Assembly (NCBI RefSeq): GCF_008711175.1
Contig: NZ_VWNF01000011.1
Span: 62,001-126,000 of the forward strand
From: Nesterenkonia ebinurensis
GTDB taxonomy: Bacteria > Actinomycetota > Actinomycetes > Actinomycetales > Micrococcaceae
DNA length: 64,000 nt
Direction: 5' to 3'
Below are positions 37,014 through 45,243 of the stretch, one piece after another. The notes below the pieces were generated by a model, which saw only the letters and a program-made list of their open reading frames with translations, ran no database searches and was not told the DNA's origin. The translations under genes and the position numbers were made by a program. Every line of letters starts with the position of its first letter. Position 1 is the first letter of the stretch.

Positions 37014-38393
37014 TCAGTTTCGCCAGAGTTCACTGCGCCCGGCTGCGGCCCACACCATTATCAGCACGGCGGAGACAATCCCTACCAGAACAGCTGTCCA
37101 CATAGGGTCTGCGGCAATGACCACACCGCCGATACCGGCGAGGACGACAACGCCAACGGTTGTTCCGACGTCTTCACCGACCCCGAGGACCACCCCGGCA
37201 TGGGCGCGGTGGGTTCCGCCCTCGCCGCGGAATCCTTCGAATGCCAACGTCATCACCTTGGGGTAGACCGCACCCATTGCCGCACCGATGAGCAGGGCGA
37301 GGACTCCCAGGCCGATGGCCCCTGTGACCGCAGCCGCTGGCAGCGCCAGAGCCCAAAGGGCAACCCCGGAAGCAGCAGCGGGAAAGCCGATGGCGGCAAT
37401 GAGGTACGAGGTGCGGGGCCCGAGCCGCGCACCCGCTCCACCGGCACTCATCAGTGCCCAGGTAATCGGTCCCAGTGCGACCAGGAAGGCTCCGAGAACG
37501 CCGGTCGCATCGACATGAGTGGCAGATAGCAGGGGGATGAACGCGTTGATTCCGAAATAGCTCCCACACACCAGTGCCAGTGCCCACCCGCCAGCCTGTG
37601 CGCGCCGCTCTCCGGGTACGGTCCGGCGAAGAGCGTGCCGAAACGGTAGGACAAGCACCACGACGAGGAGTATGAGCGCAGCGGCTGCCCAGCCGAGTCT
37701 GGCGGTAGCGATACTGGTTTGAGCCAGGGCCAGGCCCGCGGCGACAGCAAGGAACGCCCCGGCTGCACGCACTTTCGCAGGAGCGGAGGGCCGTTCCCAT
37801 TCCACCTGACGAAGATAATGGGAGATCAGGGCGCGCGCCGTCAGCATCAGCAGTATCGGCCATGCCATGGATGCTCGCCATCCGAGGGCCAGAAGAAGGA
37901 CGCCATTGACGGCAGGTCCCAGCACAGAGGGCGCCACCCACATGAGCGCATACAGGCCAAAGGCCCGTTCACGCTCCTTGGCATCGGGGTAGAGTCCGCT
38001 CAGGATGCCCAGGCCCAGCCCGCCCATCAGGCCCGCCGCCACGCCTCGCAGCGCCAATCCGCCAACGAGCACCTCCATGTTCGGAGCCGTCACCGAAAGC
38101 GCCACCCCCACGACCAGAACGGCTGTCGAGATGCTGAGCTGGGCCTGCGGTCCGATACGCCCGTATAAGAAGGAGCCGAAGGGCACAAAGGCGATGCTGA
38201 CAACCGCCGTGGCTGTCACTGCGAGTCCGTACAGAGGCAATCCGTCCAGCTCAGCCGCGGCCACGGGCAGTACCGCCGCATAGCTCAACCCGGTCACACT
38301 GGCCGCGAACTCTGCAGCAAGGAACCCCATGAGCAGCCGTCCCCGCGGGCCTCGAAAGATCCGTTTGAGAGACGGCCGGTCTGAGTCAGTCAT
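37014..38393 (-). CDS. MFS transporter, 12-helix type
   Basis: Major facilitator of 459 residues, probably a proton-driven exporter. The N-terminal half has LYGLAVTATAVVSIAFVPFGSFLYGRIGPQAQL, with the loop 2-3 Gly-x3-Asp-like region degenerate, and a helix 5 rich in Gly (GLMGGLGLGILSGLYPDAKERER). The C-terminal half repeats the fold. The substrate cannot be read from sequence; related actinobacterial proteins are annotated as drug or metabolite exporters. TACCAT ends six bases before the ATG, so the message is probably leaderless, and a perfect inverted repeat lies beside the promoter. It is a single-gene unit. Confidence 0.85.
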   Translation of the reverse strand: MTDSDRPSLKRIFRGPRGRLLMGFLAAEFAASVTGLSYAAVLPVAAAELDGLPLYGLAVTATAVVSIAFVPFGSFLYGRIGPQAQLSISTAVLVVGVALSVTAPNMEVLVGGLALRGVAAGLMGGLGLGILSGLYPDAKERERAFGLYALMWVAPSVLGPAVNGVLLLALGWRASMAWPILLMLTARALISHYLRQVEWERPSAPAKVRAAGAFLAVAAGLALAQTSIATARLGWAAAALILLVVVLVLPFRHALRRTVPGERRAQAGGWALALVCGSYFGINAFIPLLSATHVDATGVLGAFLVALGPITWALMSAGGAGARLGPRTSYLIAAIGFPAAASGVALWALALPAAAVTGAIGLGVLALLIGAAMGAVYPKVMTLAFEGFRGEGGTHRAHAGVVLGVGEDVGTTVGVVVLAGIGGVVIAADPMWTAVLVGIVSAVLIMVWAAAGRSELWRN

Positions 38394-38399
38394 GACATT

Positions 38400-38415
38400 A
38401 TGGTACTAAATTAGT
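38400..38415 (-). promoter_or_regulatory. Leaderless promoter and operator of the MFS gene
   Basis: TACCAT (38400-38405, minus strand) is the -10 box, six bases before the ATG. ACTAAATTAGT (38405-38415), a perfect palindrome around one central base, abuts it inside the -10/-35 spacer, a typical place for a TetR- or MarR-type repressor. The regulator gene is not adjacent. Confidence 0.5.
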
Positions 38416-38495
38416 GAGCTAGCATTTCTCGTTTCGCTGACTCGGGGGACCTCGGCAGCAAAACAGCCCGCGGCACGAACCGCTGAACGGTTGGA

Positions 38496-38501
38496 TAGTC
38501 T
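38496..38501 (+). promoter_or_regulatory. -10 box of the 38508-39116 gene (leaderless)
   Basis: TAGTCT, six bases before the ATG at 38508, with no ribosome site. It is the same hexamer and spacing as in the proline iminopeptidase promoter. Confidence 0.5.
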
Positions 38502-38507
38502 CGTAGC

Positions 38508-39116
38508 ATGCGCATCAGACTCAGTCGGAGAGCTCGGCGCACAGGACACACCCATGTCGCAAGGGATCACAGCGTGGCGGCAGCCTGGGGGTTCGCCGAG
38601 GCCACCTTCTTCTTCGTGGTGCCAGATGTGTGGACCTCCTGGGTGGGACTGCGCCGGCCCAAGCGCGCTCTGGCCACCACGGTCTCCGCCCTCGGCGGAG
38701 CGCTGGTAGGTGGTGCGGTGACCTATGCCTGGGGCCGGAATGTGGCGGCGTCGTCCTCTCAGTCCGTGCTGGCCAAGGTTCCGGCGGTGACCGAGGGCAT
38801 GATTACCCGGGTGGAGCAGGAGGTGGCCGAATCTGGACCCGCCTCGCTGATGCGCGGACCGACCCGCGGGGTGCCCTACAAGCTCTACGCCCGGGCCTGC
38901 GGGCTGCAGCGGAAGTCACTGCTGAGCTTCCTGGCCTGGAGTGTACCGGCCCGGCTGATTCGGTTCATGGTGGTCACTCTGGCCGCCTCCGGGATCGCTG
39001 CCGCAACACGGAAGATCTTCCCGCAGGTCCCCGAGAAGCTCATCACCGGAGTCTTCTGGTGCTGCTGGGCGGGGTTCTACGGCTGGTTCGTCCCCACCGT
39101 GACCCGCCGCCGGTGA
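38508..39116 (+). CDS. Uncharacterised membrane protein with WGFAEATFFF motif
   Basis: A 202-residue protein with an Arg-rich start and three to four hydrophobic segments. WGFAEATFFFVVPDVWTSWV (about residues 27-46) followed by a Gly-rich helix (about residues 60-75) resembles small actinobacterial membrane proteins distantly similar to the DedA/YqaA group; this similarity is weak and function is unknown. The start is fixed by the TAGTCT hexamer six bases upstream. It stands alone on this strand, with a low-GC cassette converging on it 8 bases downstream. Confidence 0.7.
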   Translation: MRIRLSRRARRTGHTHVARDHSVAAAWGFAEATFFFVVPDVWTSWVGLRRPKRALATTVSALGGALVGGAVTYAWGRNVAASSSQSVLAKVPAVTEGMITRVEQEVAESGPASLMRGPTRGVPYKLYARACGLQRKSLLSFLAWSVPARLIRFMVVTLAASGIAAATRKIFPQVPEKLITGVFWCCWAGFYGWFVPTVTRRR

Positions 39117-39124
39117 AATGATGA

Positions 39125-39373
39125 CTACCGCATCGGCCGTCTCGTGACGAGCCTCTTCCACCACGGCAGGTCAAACCACTCAAGCTGTCTGTCGAGGAGA
39201 AGAACCTTGCGATCGGCGTGCTGTGAAAGTCGAGCCATAAGGGGGTCCCGACTATAGCGGATTTCCCCACCGCGCGAGCGGAGCACAACCTTATACCGAC
39301 CGTCTTCAAGCCTGGTCGGCAATCGATCGTATTCCTCATCAGTAGGAATTTCGTATTCGCTCACAGGTTTCAT
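39125..39373 (-). CDS. Small protein of unknown function, second gene of a two-gene cassette
   Basis: An 82-residue soluble-looking protein, strongly charged, beginning MKPVSEYEIPTDEEYDRLP and ending in a basic WWKRLVTRRPMR. No family recognised. A strong GGAGGAGG ribosome site lies inside the end of the upstream gene, 1 base before whose stop the spacing begins, so the two are coupled. Base composition is clearly less GC-rich than flanking genes, suggesting recent acquisition. Confidence 0.65.
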   Translation of the reverse strand: MKPVSEYEIPTDEEYDRLPTRLEDGRYKVVLRSRGGEIRYSRDPLMARLSQHADRKVLLLDRQLEWFDLPWWKRLVTRRPMR

Positions 39374-39374
39374 G

Positions 39375-39740
39375 CTACGCCTCCTCCGGAGCTATCTCGT
39401 CAGTTGACGGGGTGGTGAGATCCGAGATCTCAAAGTAGACGCGCCTGATGAATTGGCTGTCTTCAGGTGTCCGAACGAATCGTCTGCGGTGATCTGTTAG
39501 GCGACGCTCCCAGGCAGAATCAGGCTTCTCCGCACCTCCTATGTCATCGATAATCATGACACCTAGCACCAGTGCCTCACGCTCTTTGGTTCTAATCAGA
39601 TCGATCGCTTTCTCAAACCTGATCCACCATTGATCTCGAATCTTGAGACGACGTCGCAATGAAAGTTCGGATATCCCAGTGCCCGCTGCAATTCCAGCGA
39701 TAAGGGCTGAAAGTAATTGCCAACTTAGCCAAACTTCCAT
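39375..39740 (-). CDS. Membrane-anchored small protein, first gene of a two-gene cassette
   Basis: A 121-residue protein with one N-terminal hydrophobic segment (MEVWLSWQLLSALIAGIAAG) and a charged remainder. RDQWWIRFEKAIDLI resembles a QWW-x-R-x-x-x-A-x-D motif seen in small actinobacterial membrane proteins of unknown function. The ATG at 39740 follows AGAGGAGAG; the frame is open further upstream but that part is not convincing. It ends one base before the next gene's start. The low GC content and lack of recognisable homologues suggest an accessory (perhaps defence or toxin-antitoxin-like) pair, which is inference only. Confidence 0.65.
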   Translation of the reverse strand: MEVWLSWQLLSALIAGIAAGTGISELSLRRRLKIRDQWWIRFEKAIDLIRTKEREALVLGVMIIDDIGGAEKPDSAWERRLTDHRRRFVRTPEDSQFIRRVYFEISDLTTPSTDEIAPEEA

Positions 39741-39963
39741 GTGGTCTCTCCTCTCATCTTGATGTTTGCCATGAACGACGACACTACGGAGAGTTGGAAG
39801 AGAAAATCGCACTATGTGAGGGGACTGTGAATACCCTGGCGTGTTGCCCCGGATACACCATGCTTTGGGGAAAACTCTATGGCCCGACCTTCTCGCAGTC
39901 TCTGAGCCCATTGCTCGTATTCCATCACCGCGCATGCCTGGCAGCCACGTAGACCTCCTGATT

Positions 39964-40188
39964 TCAGGCTAAGTCGCGGCGTACCCGAAAAGCTGCGGCG
40001 ACTACCAAAATCATCAAGGCAGGGAAGAATAGAGAACGGTCCTCACCCCCATCCTCCCCCGCGACCGCGGCGGAGTGGTCCAGCAGCAGTCCACCCAGTC
40101 CCATGCCGAGCATCGCGCCGGTGGTCTCTGCCAGAGCGACGGCCGTGGCCTGCCGCGTTGCCCGGTGAATAACAGACGCTACAGCGAA
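39964..40188 (-). pseudogene. 3' remnant of a transporter gene
   Basis: Open frame on the minus strand encoding RQATAVALAETTGAMLGMGL, LLLDHS and LFFPALMILVVAAAF-RVRRDL, then stop at 39964. It looks like the last helices of a membrane transporter, probably MFS. An in-frame stop at 40189 and the lack of a usable start show the 5' part is lost. Lies in the lower-GC patch; the rest of 39741-40289 holds no gene. Confidence 0.55.
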
Positions 40189-40215
40189 CTATCATCGCTA
40201 TCTCCCCAAGCCGCA

Positions 40216-40259
40216 TTTTTAGGCACGCCTAGAATTCTAAGATTCGCCGTGCCTAAAAA
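40216..40259. promoter_or_regulatory. Long inverted repeat with iron-box-like half
   Basis: Perfect 12-bp arms TTTTTAGGCACG (40216-40227) and CGTGCCTAAAAA (40248-40259), with an inner palindrome TAGAATTCTA (40230-40239). The left part, TTAGGCACGCCTAGAAT, is partly similar to the DtxR/IdeR iron box. T-runs lie outside on the wrong side for a terminator. It is placed to control the lost transporter gene or the S9 peptidase gene. Confidence 0.45.
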
Positions 40260-40289
40260 GACGAGCCTCTCAAGTCACCTTAGCTGAAA

Positions 40290-40308
40290 TATAGTTGCAG
40301 GATGCAAC
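40290..40308 (+). promoter_or_regulatory. Leaderless promoter of the S9 peptidase gene
   Basis: TATAGT (40290-40295) ends six bases before the ATG at 40302. GTTGCA (40294-40299) and TGCAAC (40303-40308) form an inverted repeat across the predicted transcription start, a possible operator. Confidence 0.5.
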
Positions 40309-42446
40309 AGTCTAATCGGTTGCATGGCAGACTGGCGGGCATGGATTCCACGTTCTCCGACCTTGACCACTATGTTGCCCACCCGCGGATTGGCGGCCTC
40401 GCCCTCAGCCCGGACGGGAGCCGATTGGTCACCACAGTACAGACGCTGAATACCAAGAAGAATGGCTATGTGACCGCTATCTGGGAGGTTGATCCCACTG
40501 GGCAACGGCCGGCCCGGCGGCTGACCCGCAGCGCCAAGGGCGAGGCTGGGCCGGCATTCTCTGCCAACGGGGATCTTTACTTCACCTCGGCCCGCCCCGA
40601 TGAACAGGGCGAAGATGAGGGCAGCGCTCTCTGGTGCCTACCGGCAACTGGTGGGGAGGCCTATGTGGTCAACCGGCGCTGCGGCGGAGTCGGCGAGGTG
40701 CTCGCTGCGGCGGCCGGTGATGTGGTGGCAGTCACCGCCCCGCTGCTGCCGGGCGCTGTGGATGAGGAGGCTCAGGAGAAACTGCACACCGCGCGCAAGG
40801 ACTCCTCGGTGAAGGCGATCCTGCATGACTCCTATCCGGTGCGGTACTGGGACCACGACCTCGGCCCGGCACGGACTAATCTGTTCCTGCTCGAGGCCGA
40901 GGACACCACAGATCACGACGACGCCGCCCCACCTGCCACTGTGGAACCGGCCCGGCAGAAGCTGCGACTGATCACCGAGGGTATCGGCGTCCGCTTCAGC
41001 GGCGATGCTCATCTGAGCCCGGACGGCAGCCAGGCGCTGATCGGAGTCACAATTCCCGAGGCCAAGACCGAACTCAGGGCCGGGGTTGCCCTAGTGGACA
41101 CCGCCTCCGGCGAGCGCCGGATGCTGCTGGACCAGCCGGACTGGACCTACTCCCCCGGCCCGGTCAGCCCCGACGGCACCAAAGCTGCGGTGATCGGCTC
41201 CCCCAAGCCCAGCCCGGAAAGCGCCATCGCGCCGAATCTCTACATCGTGGACCTGACCAGCGGAGACCTGACGCGAATGGCTGAGGATCTGGACCTCTGG
41301 CTCTCCCCGGCTTCCTCCCGGCCCTGGTTGGACAGCACACGGCTGCTGGCGGTCTCCGATAAGAACGGCCGGGGCGCGGTGTTCATTGTGGACACCACCA
41401 CCGGTGTTGCCACTGAGGTGCTCGCGGAGGATGCCACCTACTCGGAGGTATGGCCCGCACCAGACGGCAAAACTGCTTTCGCCCTGCAGTCCAGCTACGC
41501 CTTCCCCGCAGAACTGGTCCGGATCGACCTGAACTCCGGGGAGACCGTCCGGCTGCAGAACCCCGCCGAACGTCCAGAGCTGCCCGGCACTCTGGAGGAA
41601 GTGGAGACCGAGGCCGAGGACGGCGTCGTCATCCGAGCCTGGCTTGCCACACCGAAGACAGCCTCCTCCGCTGAGCCGGCCCCGCTGCTGCTGTGGATCC
41701 ACGGCGGGCCGGTGAGCTCCTGGAATGCCTGGACCTGGCGGTGGAACCCCTGGCTGGCCGTGCAGCAGGGCTATGCGGTGCTGCTGCCGGATCCGGCGCT
41801 CTCCACCGGCTACGGGCAGGAGTTTGTGCAGCGCGGATGGAACTCCTGGGGTGATAAGCCCTATACCGATCTGATGAGCATCACCGACGCCGCCGAGGCC
41901 CGGGAGGACATCGACCACACCCGCACCGCGGCGATGGGCGGCTCCTTCGGCGGCTATATGGCCAACTGGGTGGCCGGGCACACCGACCGGTTCTCCGCGA
42001 TCGTGACCCATGCCAGTCTGTGGGCCCTGGACCAGTTCGGCCCGACTACGGATATGTCCCCGTTCTGGCGCCGGCAGCTGGACCAGGCGATGATGGATAA
42101 GCACTCACCGCATGACTTCGTCAGCGAGATCGTCACCCCGATGCTGGTCATCCACGGGGACAAGGACTACCGGGTGCCGATCGGCGAGGGTCTGCGGCTG
42201 TGGTTCGAGCTGCTGGCAGACTCAGGGTTGCCCGGCGATGAGAACGGCGAGACGAAGCACCGGTTCCTGTACTTCCCGGATGAGAACCACTGGATCCTCT
42301 CACCGCAGCACGCCAAGATCTGGTACCAGGTGGTCTTCGCCTTCCTGGCCGAGCATGTGCTGGGGCACTCCCAGCAGCTCCCACAGGAACTGGGGCTGAC
42401 AGCGCCCAAGGAGACGGAGATAGGCACCAAGGACGACGCCGCCTAG
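40302..42446 (+). CDS. S9 family (acylaminoacyl-peptidase-like) serine peptidase
   Basis: Cytoplasmic peptidase with an N-terminal beta-propeller (about residues 20-430; repeated LSPDGS blades) and a C-terminal alpha/beta hydrolase. Catalytic Ser lies in AAMGGSFGGYMANW (about residue 548), Asp in HGDKDYRVP (about residue 619) and His in ENHW (about residue 662). WIHGGPVSSWN supplies the oxyanion region. It probably trims short or acylated peptides. The ATG at 40302 is preferred because TATAGT stands six bases before it (leaderless); an ATG at 40341 gives an N-terminus closer to homologues but has only a weak ribosome site, so the start remains open. Single-gene unit. Confidence 0.88.
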   Translation: MQQSNRLHGRLAGMDSTFSDLDHYVAHPRIGGLALSPDGSRLVTTVQTLNTKKNGYVTAIWEVDPTGQRPARRLTRSAKGEAGPAFSANGDLYFTSARPDEQGEDEGSALWCLPATGGEAYVVNRRCGGVGEVLAAAAGDVVAVTAPLLPGAVDEEAQEKLHTARKDSSVKAILHDSYPVRYWDHDLGPARTNLFLLEAEDTTDHDDAAPPATVEPARQKLRLITEGIGVRFSGDAHLSPDGSQALIGVTIPEAKTELRAGVALVDTASGERRMLLDQPDWTYSPGPVSPDGTKAAVIGSPKPSPESAIAPNLYIVDLTSGDLTRMAEDLDLWLSPASSRPWLDSTRLLAVSDKNGRGAVFIVDTTTGVATEVLAEDATYSEVWPAPDGKTAFALQSSYAFPAELVRIDLNSGETVRLQNPAERPELPGTLEEVETEAEDGVVIRAWLATPKTASSAEPAPLLLWIHGGPVSSWNAWTWRWNPWLAVQQGYAVLLPDPALSTGYGQEFVQRGWNSWGDKPYTDLMSITDAAEAREDIDHTRTAAMGGSFGGYMANWVAGHTDRFSAIVTHASLWALDQFGPTTDMSPFWRRQLDQAMMDKHSPHDFVSEIVTPMLVIHGDKDYRVPIGEGLRLWFELLADSGLPGDENGETKHRFLYFPDENHWILSPQHAKIWYQVVFAFLAEHVLGHSQQLPQELGLTAPKETEIGTKDDAA

Positions 42447-42465
42447 TCACCTCGATCCTGGCACA

Positions 42466-42765
42466 TCAGCGACGGACCTCGAAACCCAGCTCAGGCAGGG
42501 TGGTGAGTTCCTCAGCAGTCGCCTCGCGGGCTTCTACGGCGGTGACTTCGGCATGCGTGGGGCCTTCATGGCACCAGCTGAGCAGCGAGTCCACGGCCGG
42601 CCCCTCGCCGCCGACCAGCAGCTCCACCGCGCCGTCGGAGGTGTTGCGCACCCAGCCGATCAGACCAAGCTCGTCAGCCTGGCGTTCAGCGGAGTTGCGG
42701 TAGTTCACGCCCTGCACCCGGCCGCTGATCCGGACGAAAGTTCCTGTGCTGAATCCTGCAGTCAT
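42466..42765 (-). CDS. acyP: Acylphosphatase
   Basis: A 99-residue cytoplasmic enzyme hydrolysing carboxyl-phosphate anhydrides such as acetyl phosphate or 1,3-bisphosphoglycerate. GRVQGVNYR carries the catalytic arginine (R23), and WVRN ends in the catalytic asparagine (N41). The ATG at 42765 gives the family length; the longer open frame upstream is not family-like. It converges with the S9 peptidase gene, 19 bases away. Confidence 0.93.
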   Translation of the reverse strand: MTAGFSTGTFVRISGRVQGVNYRNSAERQADELGLIGWVRNTSDGAVELLVGGEGPAVDSLLSWCHEGPTHAEVTAVEAREATAEELTTLPELGFEVRR

Positions 42766-42959
42766 ACCCACCAGTGAAGCAAACCAGAGCCAAGCCTGTG
42801 AAGCGAAGCCGGTGCGGATGAAGCAGAGCCGGCGGAAGATCCCGGCGGAGAGCCGCACTAGGGAATCAGCGGCCGGAGCCGAAGAACCCAAGATCAAGGG
42901 GCTCTGCGCATCCTCGGACTGCTAACGGTTCTGCGGAAGCTTCGCACCTTATGCATTCT

Positions 42960-42979
42960 CAATAACTTGGGCTTATTGT
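42960..42979 (+). promoter_or_regulatory. Leaderless promoter with overlapping inverted repeat, metal exporter gene
   Basis: TATTGT (42974-42979) is a -10 box ending six bases before the ATG at 42986. CAATAA (42960-42965) and TTATTG (42973-42978) form an inverted repeat that covers the -10 box, where an ArsR/SmtB-type metal sensor could bind. No regulator gene is adjacent. Confidence 0.5.
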
Positions 42980-42985
42980 GAACAC

Positions 42986-43930
42986 ATGGGTCTTGGACAC
43001 AGCCACGCGCACCATGGTTCCGAGGACGCCGCGGCCATTGAGAATGCTGGGCACCGACGTCGTCTGATCATCGCCTGCGCCATTACTCTCAGCATCGTTG
43101 CCGTCCAGGGCCTGGGTGCCTGGATCACCAGCTCGCTGGCCCTGCTCACCGATGCGGTGCACTCCCTGGCGGACAGCATAGGCCTGATAGTCGCCGTGAT
43201 CGCGGCCAGCCTGATGTTCCGCGCAGCCAGCGCTACCCGCACCTGGGGCTGGCGGCGGGTGGAGATCCTGGCCGGGCTGCTGCAGGCCGCACTGCTGCTG
43301 GGCATCGGCATCTACGCGGCCATCGAAGGCATCCAGCGGCTCAACAACCCGCATGAGATCCTGCACGTGCAGCTGCTGATCTTCGGCGCCGCCGGACTGA
43401 TCGGCAACCTCATCTCCCTGTATGTGCTGGCCGGGGGCCGCAAGGCGAACTTCAATATGCGTGCAGCATTCTTAGAGGTGCTCGCCGATGCCCTGGGCTC
43501 GATCGGAGTGATGGCCGCCGCGGTGGTCATCTGGCTCACTGGTTGGCAGCAGGCCGATGCGGTGGCTGCTTTGCTGATCGCCGCGGTAATCATTCCGCGG
43601 GCTGCCCTGCTGCTGCGTGACACCGGCAGGATCCTGCTGGAGTTCACCCCGCGCGGTCTGGACCTGGAGCAGGTCCGCCGCCATATGCTGCAGCTGGAAC
43701 ATGTCAAAGAGGTGCACGATCTGCACGCCTCCACCGTGGCCACCGGCCTGCCGGTGATCTCTGCCCATGTGGTGGTGGACGAGTCCTGCTTCACCGAGGG
43801 CTGCGCTCCTGAAAAGCTGGCTGAGCTGCGCAAATGCGTAGCTGAGCACTTCGACGTGCCGGTGGAGCACTCCACCTTCCAGCTGGAGACCGCCGCCCAT
43901 GCTCAGACCGAGGCCCATACCCACGTCTGA
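42986..43930 (+). CDS. Cation diffusion facilitator (zinc/cobalt/cadmium exporter)
   Basis: CDF-family metal/proton antiporter of 314 residues and six helices that moves Zn2+ or related ions out of the cytoplasm. It starts with a His-rich stretch (GLGHSHAHHG). Helix 2 has the metal site LLTDAVHSLADS and helix 5 a second H/D pair (EVLADALGSIG). WGWRRVEILAGLLQA is characteristic of the CzcD/ZitB group. The C-terminal ~90 residues form the cytoplasmic ferredoxin-like domain, ending again in His-rich sequence. The start is fixed by the leaderless promoter. Alone on its strand, convergent with the amidohydrolase gene. Confidence 0.93.
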   Translation: MGLGHSHAHHGSEDAAAIENAGHRRRLIIACAITLSIVAVQGLGAWITSSLALLTDAVHSLADSIGLIVAVIAASLMFRAASATRTWGWRRVEILAGLLQAALLLGIGIYAAIEGIQRLNNPHEILHVQLLIFGAAGLIGNLISLYVLAGGRKANFNMRAAFLEVLADALGSIGVMAAAVVIWLTGWQQADAVAALLIAAVIIPRAALLLRDTGRILLEFTPRGLDLEQVRRHMLQLEHVKEVHDLHASTVATGLPVISAHVVVDESCFTEGCAPEKLAELRKCVAEHFDVPVEHSTFQLETAAHAQTEAHTHV

Positions 43931-43981
43931 GCTGCCCCGGGCGGGCACTCCACCCAGCACCGCTTGGCTGTGAAGCTGACC

Positions 43982-45169
43982 TCACCAGCGCTCAGCCACC
44001 ACGGGCACTCTGGCCTCGGTATCGAAGCGCAGCACCTCACGGCCTTCGATCCAGGTGCGCAGCGCCCGGTTGCGGGTGTCCAGCGGATCGCCCTCCCAGA
44101 GCACCAGGTCAGCATCCTTGCCCTGCTCCAAGGAGCCCACCCGGTCGGCAACCCCCAGCACTTCGGCCGGATTGATAGTGATCGCCCGCAGCGCCTCAGC
44201 GGGATCCAGCCCCTCTTTGACCGCCAGAGCAGCCTGGTGGATGAGGAAGTCGATGGGCACCACCGGGTGGTCAGTGATGATCGAGACTTTCACCCCGGCC
44301 TTGGCCAGAATCCCGGGGCCTCGTGGAGTCCGGTCACGGACCTCCACCTTGGAACGGGCCACGATCAGCGGCCCGCAGAGCACCGGGATACCGCGCTCGG
44401 CGAGCCGATCGGCCAGCTTATAGGCCTCGGTGCCGTGGTCCAGGACCAGCTCGTAGCCGAACTCATCGGCAATCCGGATGGCGGTGGCGATATCATCAGC
44501 CCGGTGGCAGTGCTGGCGCCAGGGGATCTCCCGGTTGAGCACCTGAATCAGTGCCTCGGAGACCAGATCGGCGGGACGTTCATCAGCTGGTTTATCGGCC
44601 CACTTCCGCGCTTCGGCAAAGGCTTTGCGCAGGGTCAGTGCGGTGCCCAGGCGGGTGCTGGGTGTCTTATTCTGCTCCCCGTAGACCCGTTTGGGATTCT
44701 CACCCAATGCAGCTTTCAGGCCTGAAGGTGAGCGCAGCACCATCTCGTCGACCACCGCACCGTGCGTCTTGATCGCCACGGTGAGCCCCCCGATCGGGTT
44801 GGCTGAGCCGGGGTTGACGTTGACTGTGGTGACTCCCCCGGCCAGAGCGTCGTCGAACCCTACTTCCACCGGGTTGATCGCATCCAGGGCCCGTACTGCG
44901 GCGGTGACCGGGTCAGTCTTCTCGTTGAAGTCCGCGCCGGCCCATCCTTCGCCCTCCTCGTGCACGCCGAGGTGGACATGGGCGTCAATGAAGCCGGGCA
45001 GCAGCCAGCAGCCCTCGGCGTCGATCCGTTCATGCCCGCGCGGCGCCTTAGCCTTGGGGCCGAGCTTGGCGATCTTGCCCTCGGTGACTACCAGTGAGCC
45101 GTCGAAGGGCTCTCCGGCGACCGGGACGATATGGGCGTTCTCCACAATATAGTTTCCTGAAGCAACCAT
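43982..45169 (-). CDS. Amidohydrolase family protein (imidazolonepropionase-like)
   Basis: Metal-dependent hydrolase of 395 residues. LPGFIDAHVHLGVH holds the first HxH metal pair (about residues 63-65), EIPWRQHCHRADD gives a further His pair, LVLDHGTEAYKL another His, and SIITDHPVVP the catalytic Asp. The closing NPAEVLG-VG-LEQGKDADLVLWEGDPL is typical of the superfamily. The substrate is unknown. TAGGGT six bases before the ATG indicates a leaderless start; the gene is divergent from DUF4870 across 74 bases. Confidence 0.9.
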   Translation of the reverse strand: MVASGNYIVENAHIVPVAGEPFDGSLVVTEGKIAKLGPKAKAPRGHERIDAEGCWLLPGFIDAHVHLGVHEEGEGWAGADFNEKTDPVTAAVRALDAINPVEVGFDDALAGGVTTVNVNPGSANPIGGLTVAIKTHGAVVDEMVLRSPSGLKAALGENPKRVYGEQNKTPSTRLGTALTLRKAFAEARKWADKPADERPADLVSEALIQVLNREIPWRQHCHRADDIATAIRIADEFGYELVLDHGTEAYKLADRLAERGIPVLCGPLIVARSKVEVRDRTPRGPGILAKAGVKVSIITDHPVVPIDFLIHQAALAVKEGLDPAEALRAITINPAEVLGVADRVGSLEQGKDADLVLWEGDPLDTRNRALRTWIEGREVLRFDTEARVPVVAERW

Positions 45170-45175
45170 ACGGCC

Positions 45176-45181
45176 ACCCTA
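45176..45181 (-). promoter_or_regulatory. -10 box of the amidohydrolase gene (leaderless)
   Basis: TAGGGT on the minus strand, six bases before the ATG at 45169. It belongs to a back-to-back pair of leaderless promoters with the one at 45232. Confidence 0.5.
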
Positions 45182-45231
45182 TAACGACGCCGTCGGGGCT
45201 CGCATCCATCGCCGCAGCACCCCATATCCCC

Positions 45232-45237
45232 TATGAT
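45232..45237 (+). promoter_or_regulatory. -10 box of the DUF4870 gene (leaderless)
   Basis: TATGAT, six bases before the ATG at 45244. It rules out the longer open frame that begins at 45094. Confidence 0.55.
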
Positions 45238-45243
45238 CGGGTC

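Noticed and set aside
40216-40259. Rho-independent terminator
   Set aside because: The T-run is before and the A-run after the stem on both strands, opposite to a terminator. A regulatory inverted repeat is more likely.
42766-42985. Metal-sensing riboswitch before the CDF gene
   Set aside because: The promoter places the transcription start at the start codon, leaving no leader, and no known riboswitch core was seen.
45094-45243. 50-residue extension of the DUF4870 protein
   Set aside because: It crosses the divergent promoter region, and a TATGAT box sits six bases before the internal ATG.
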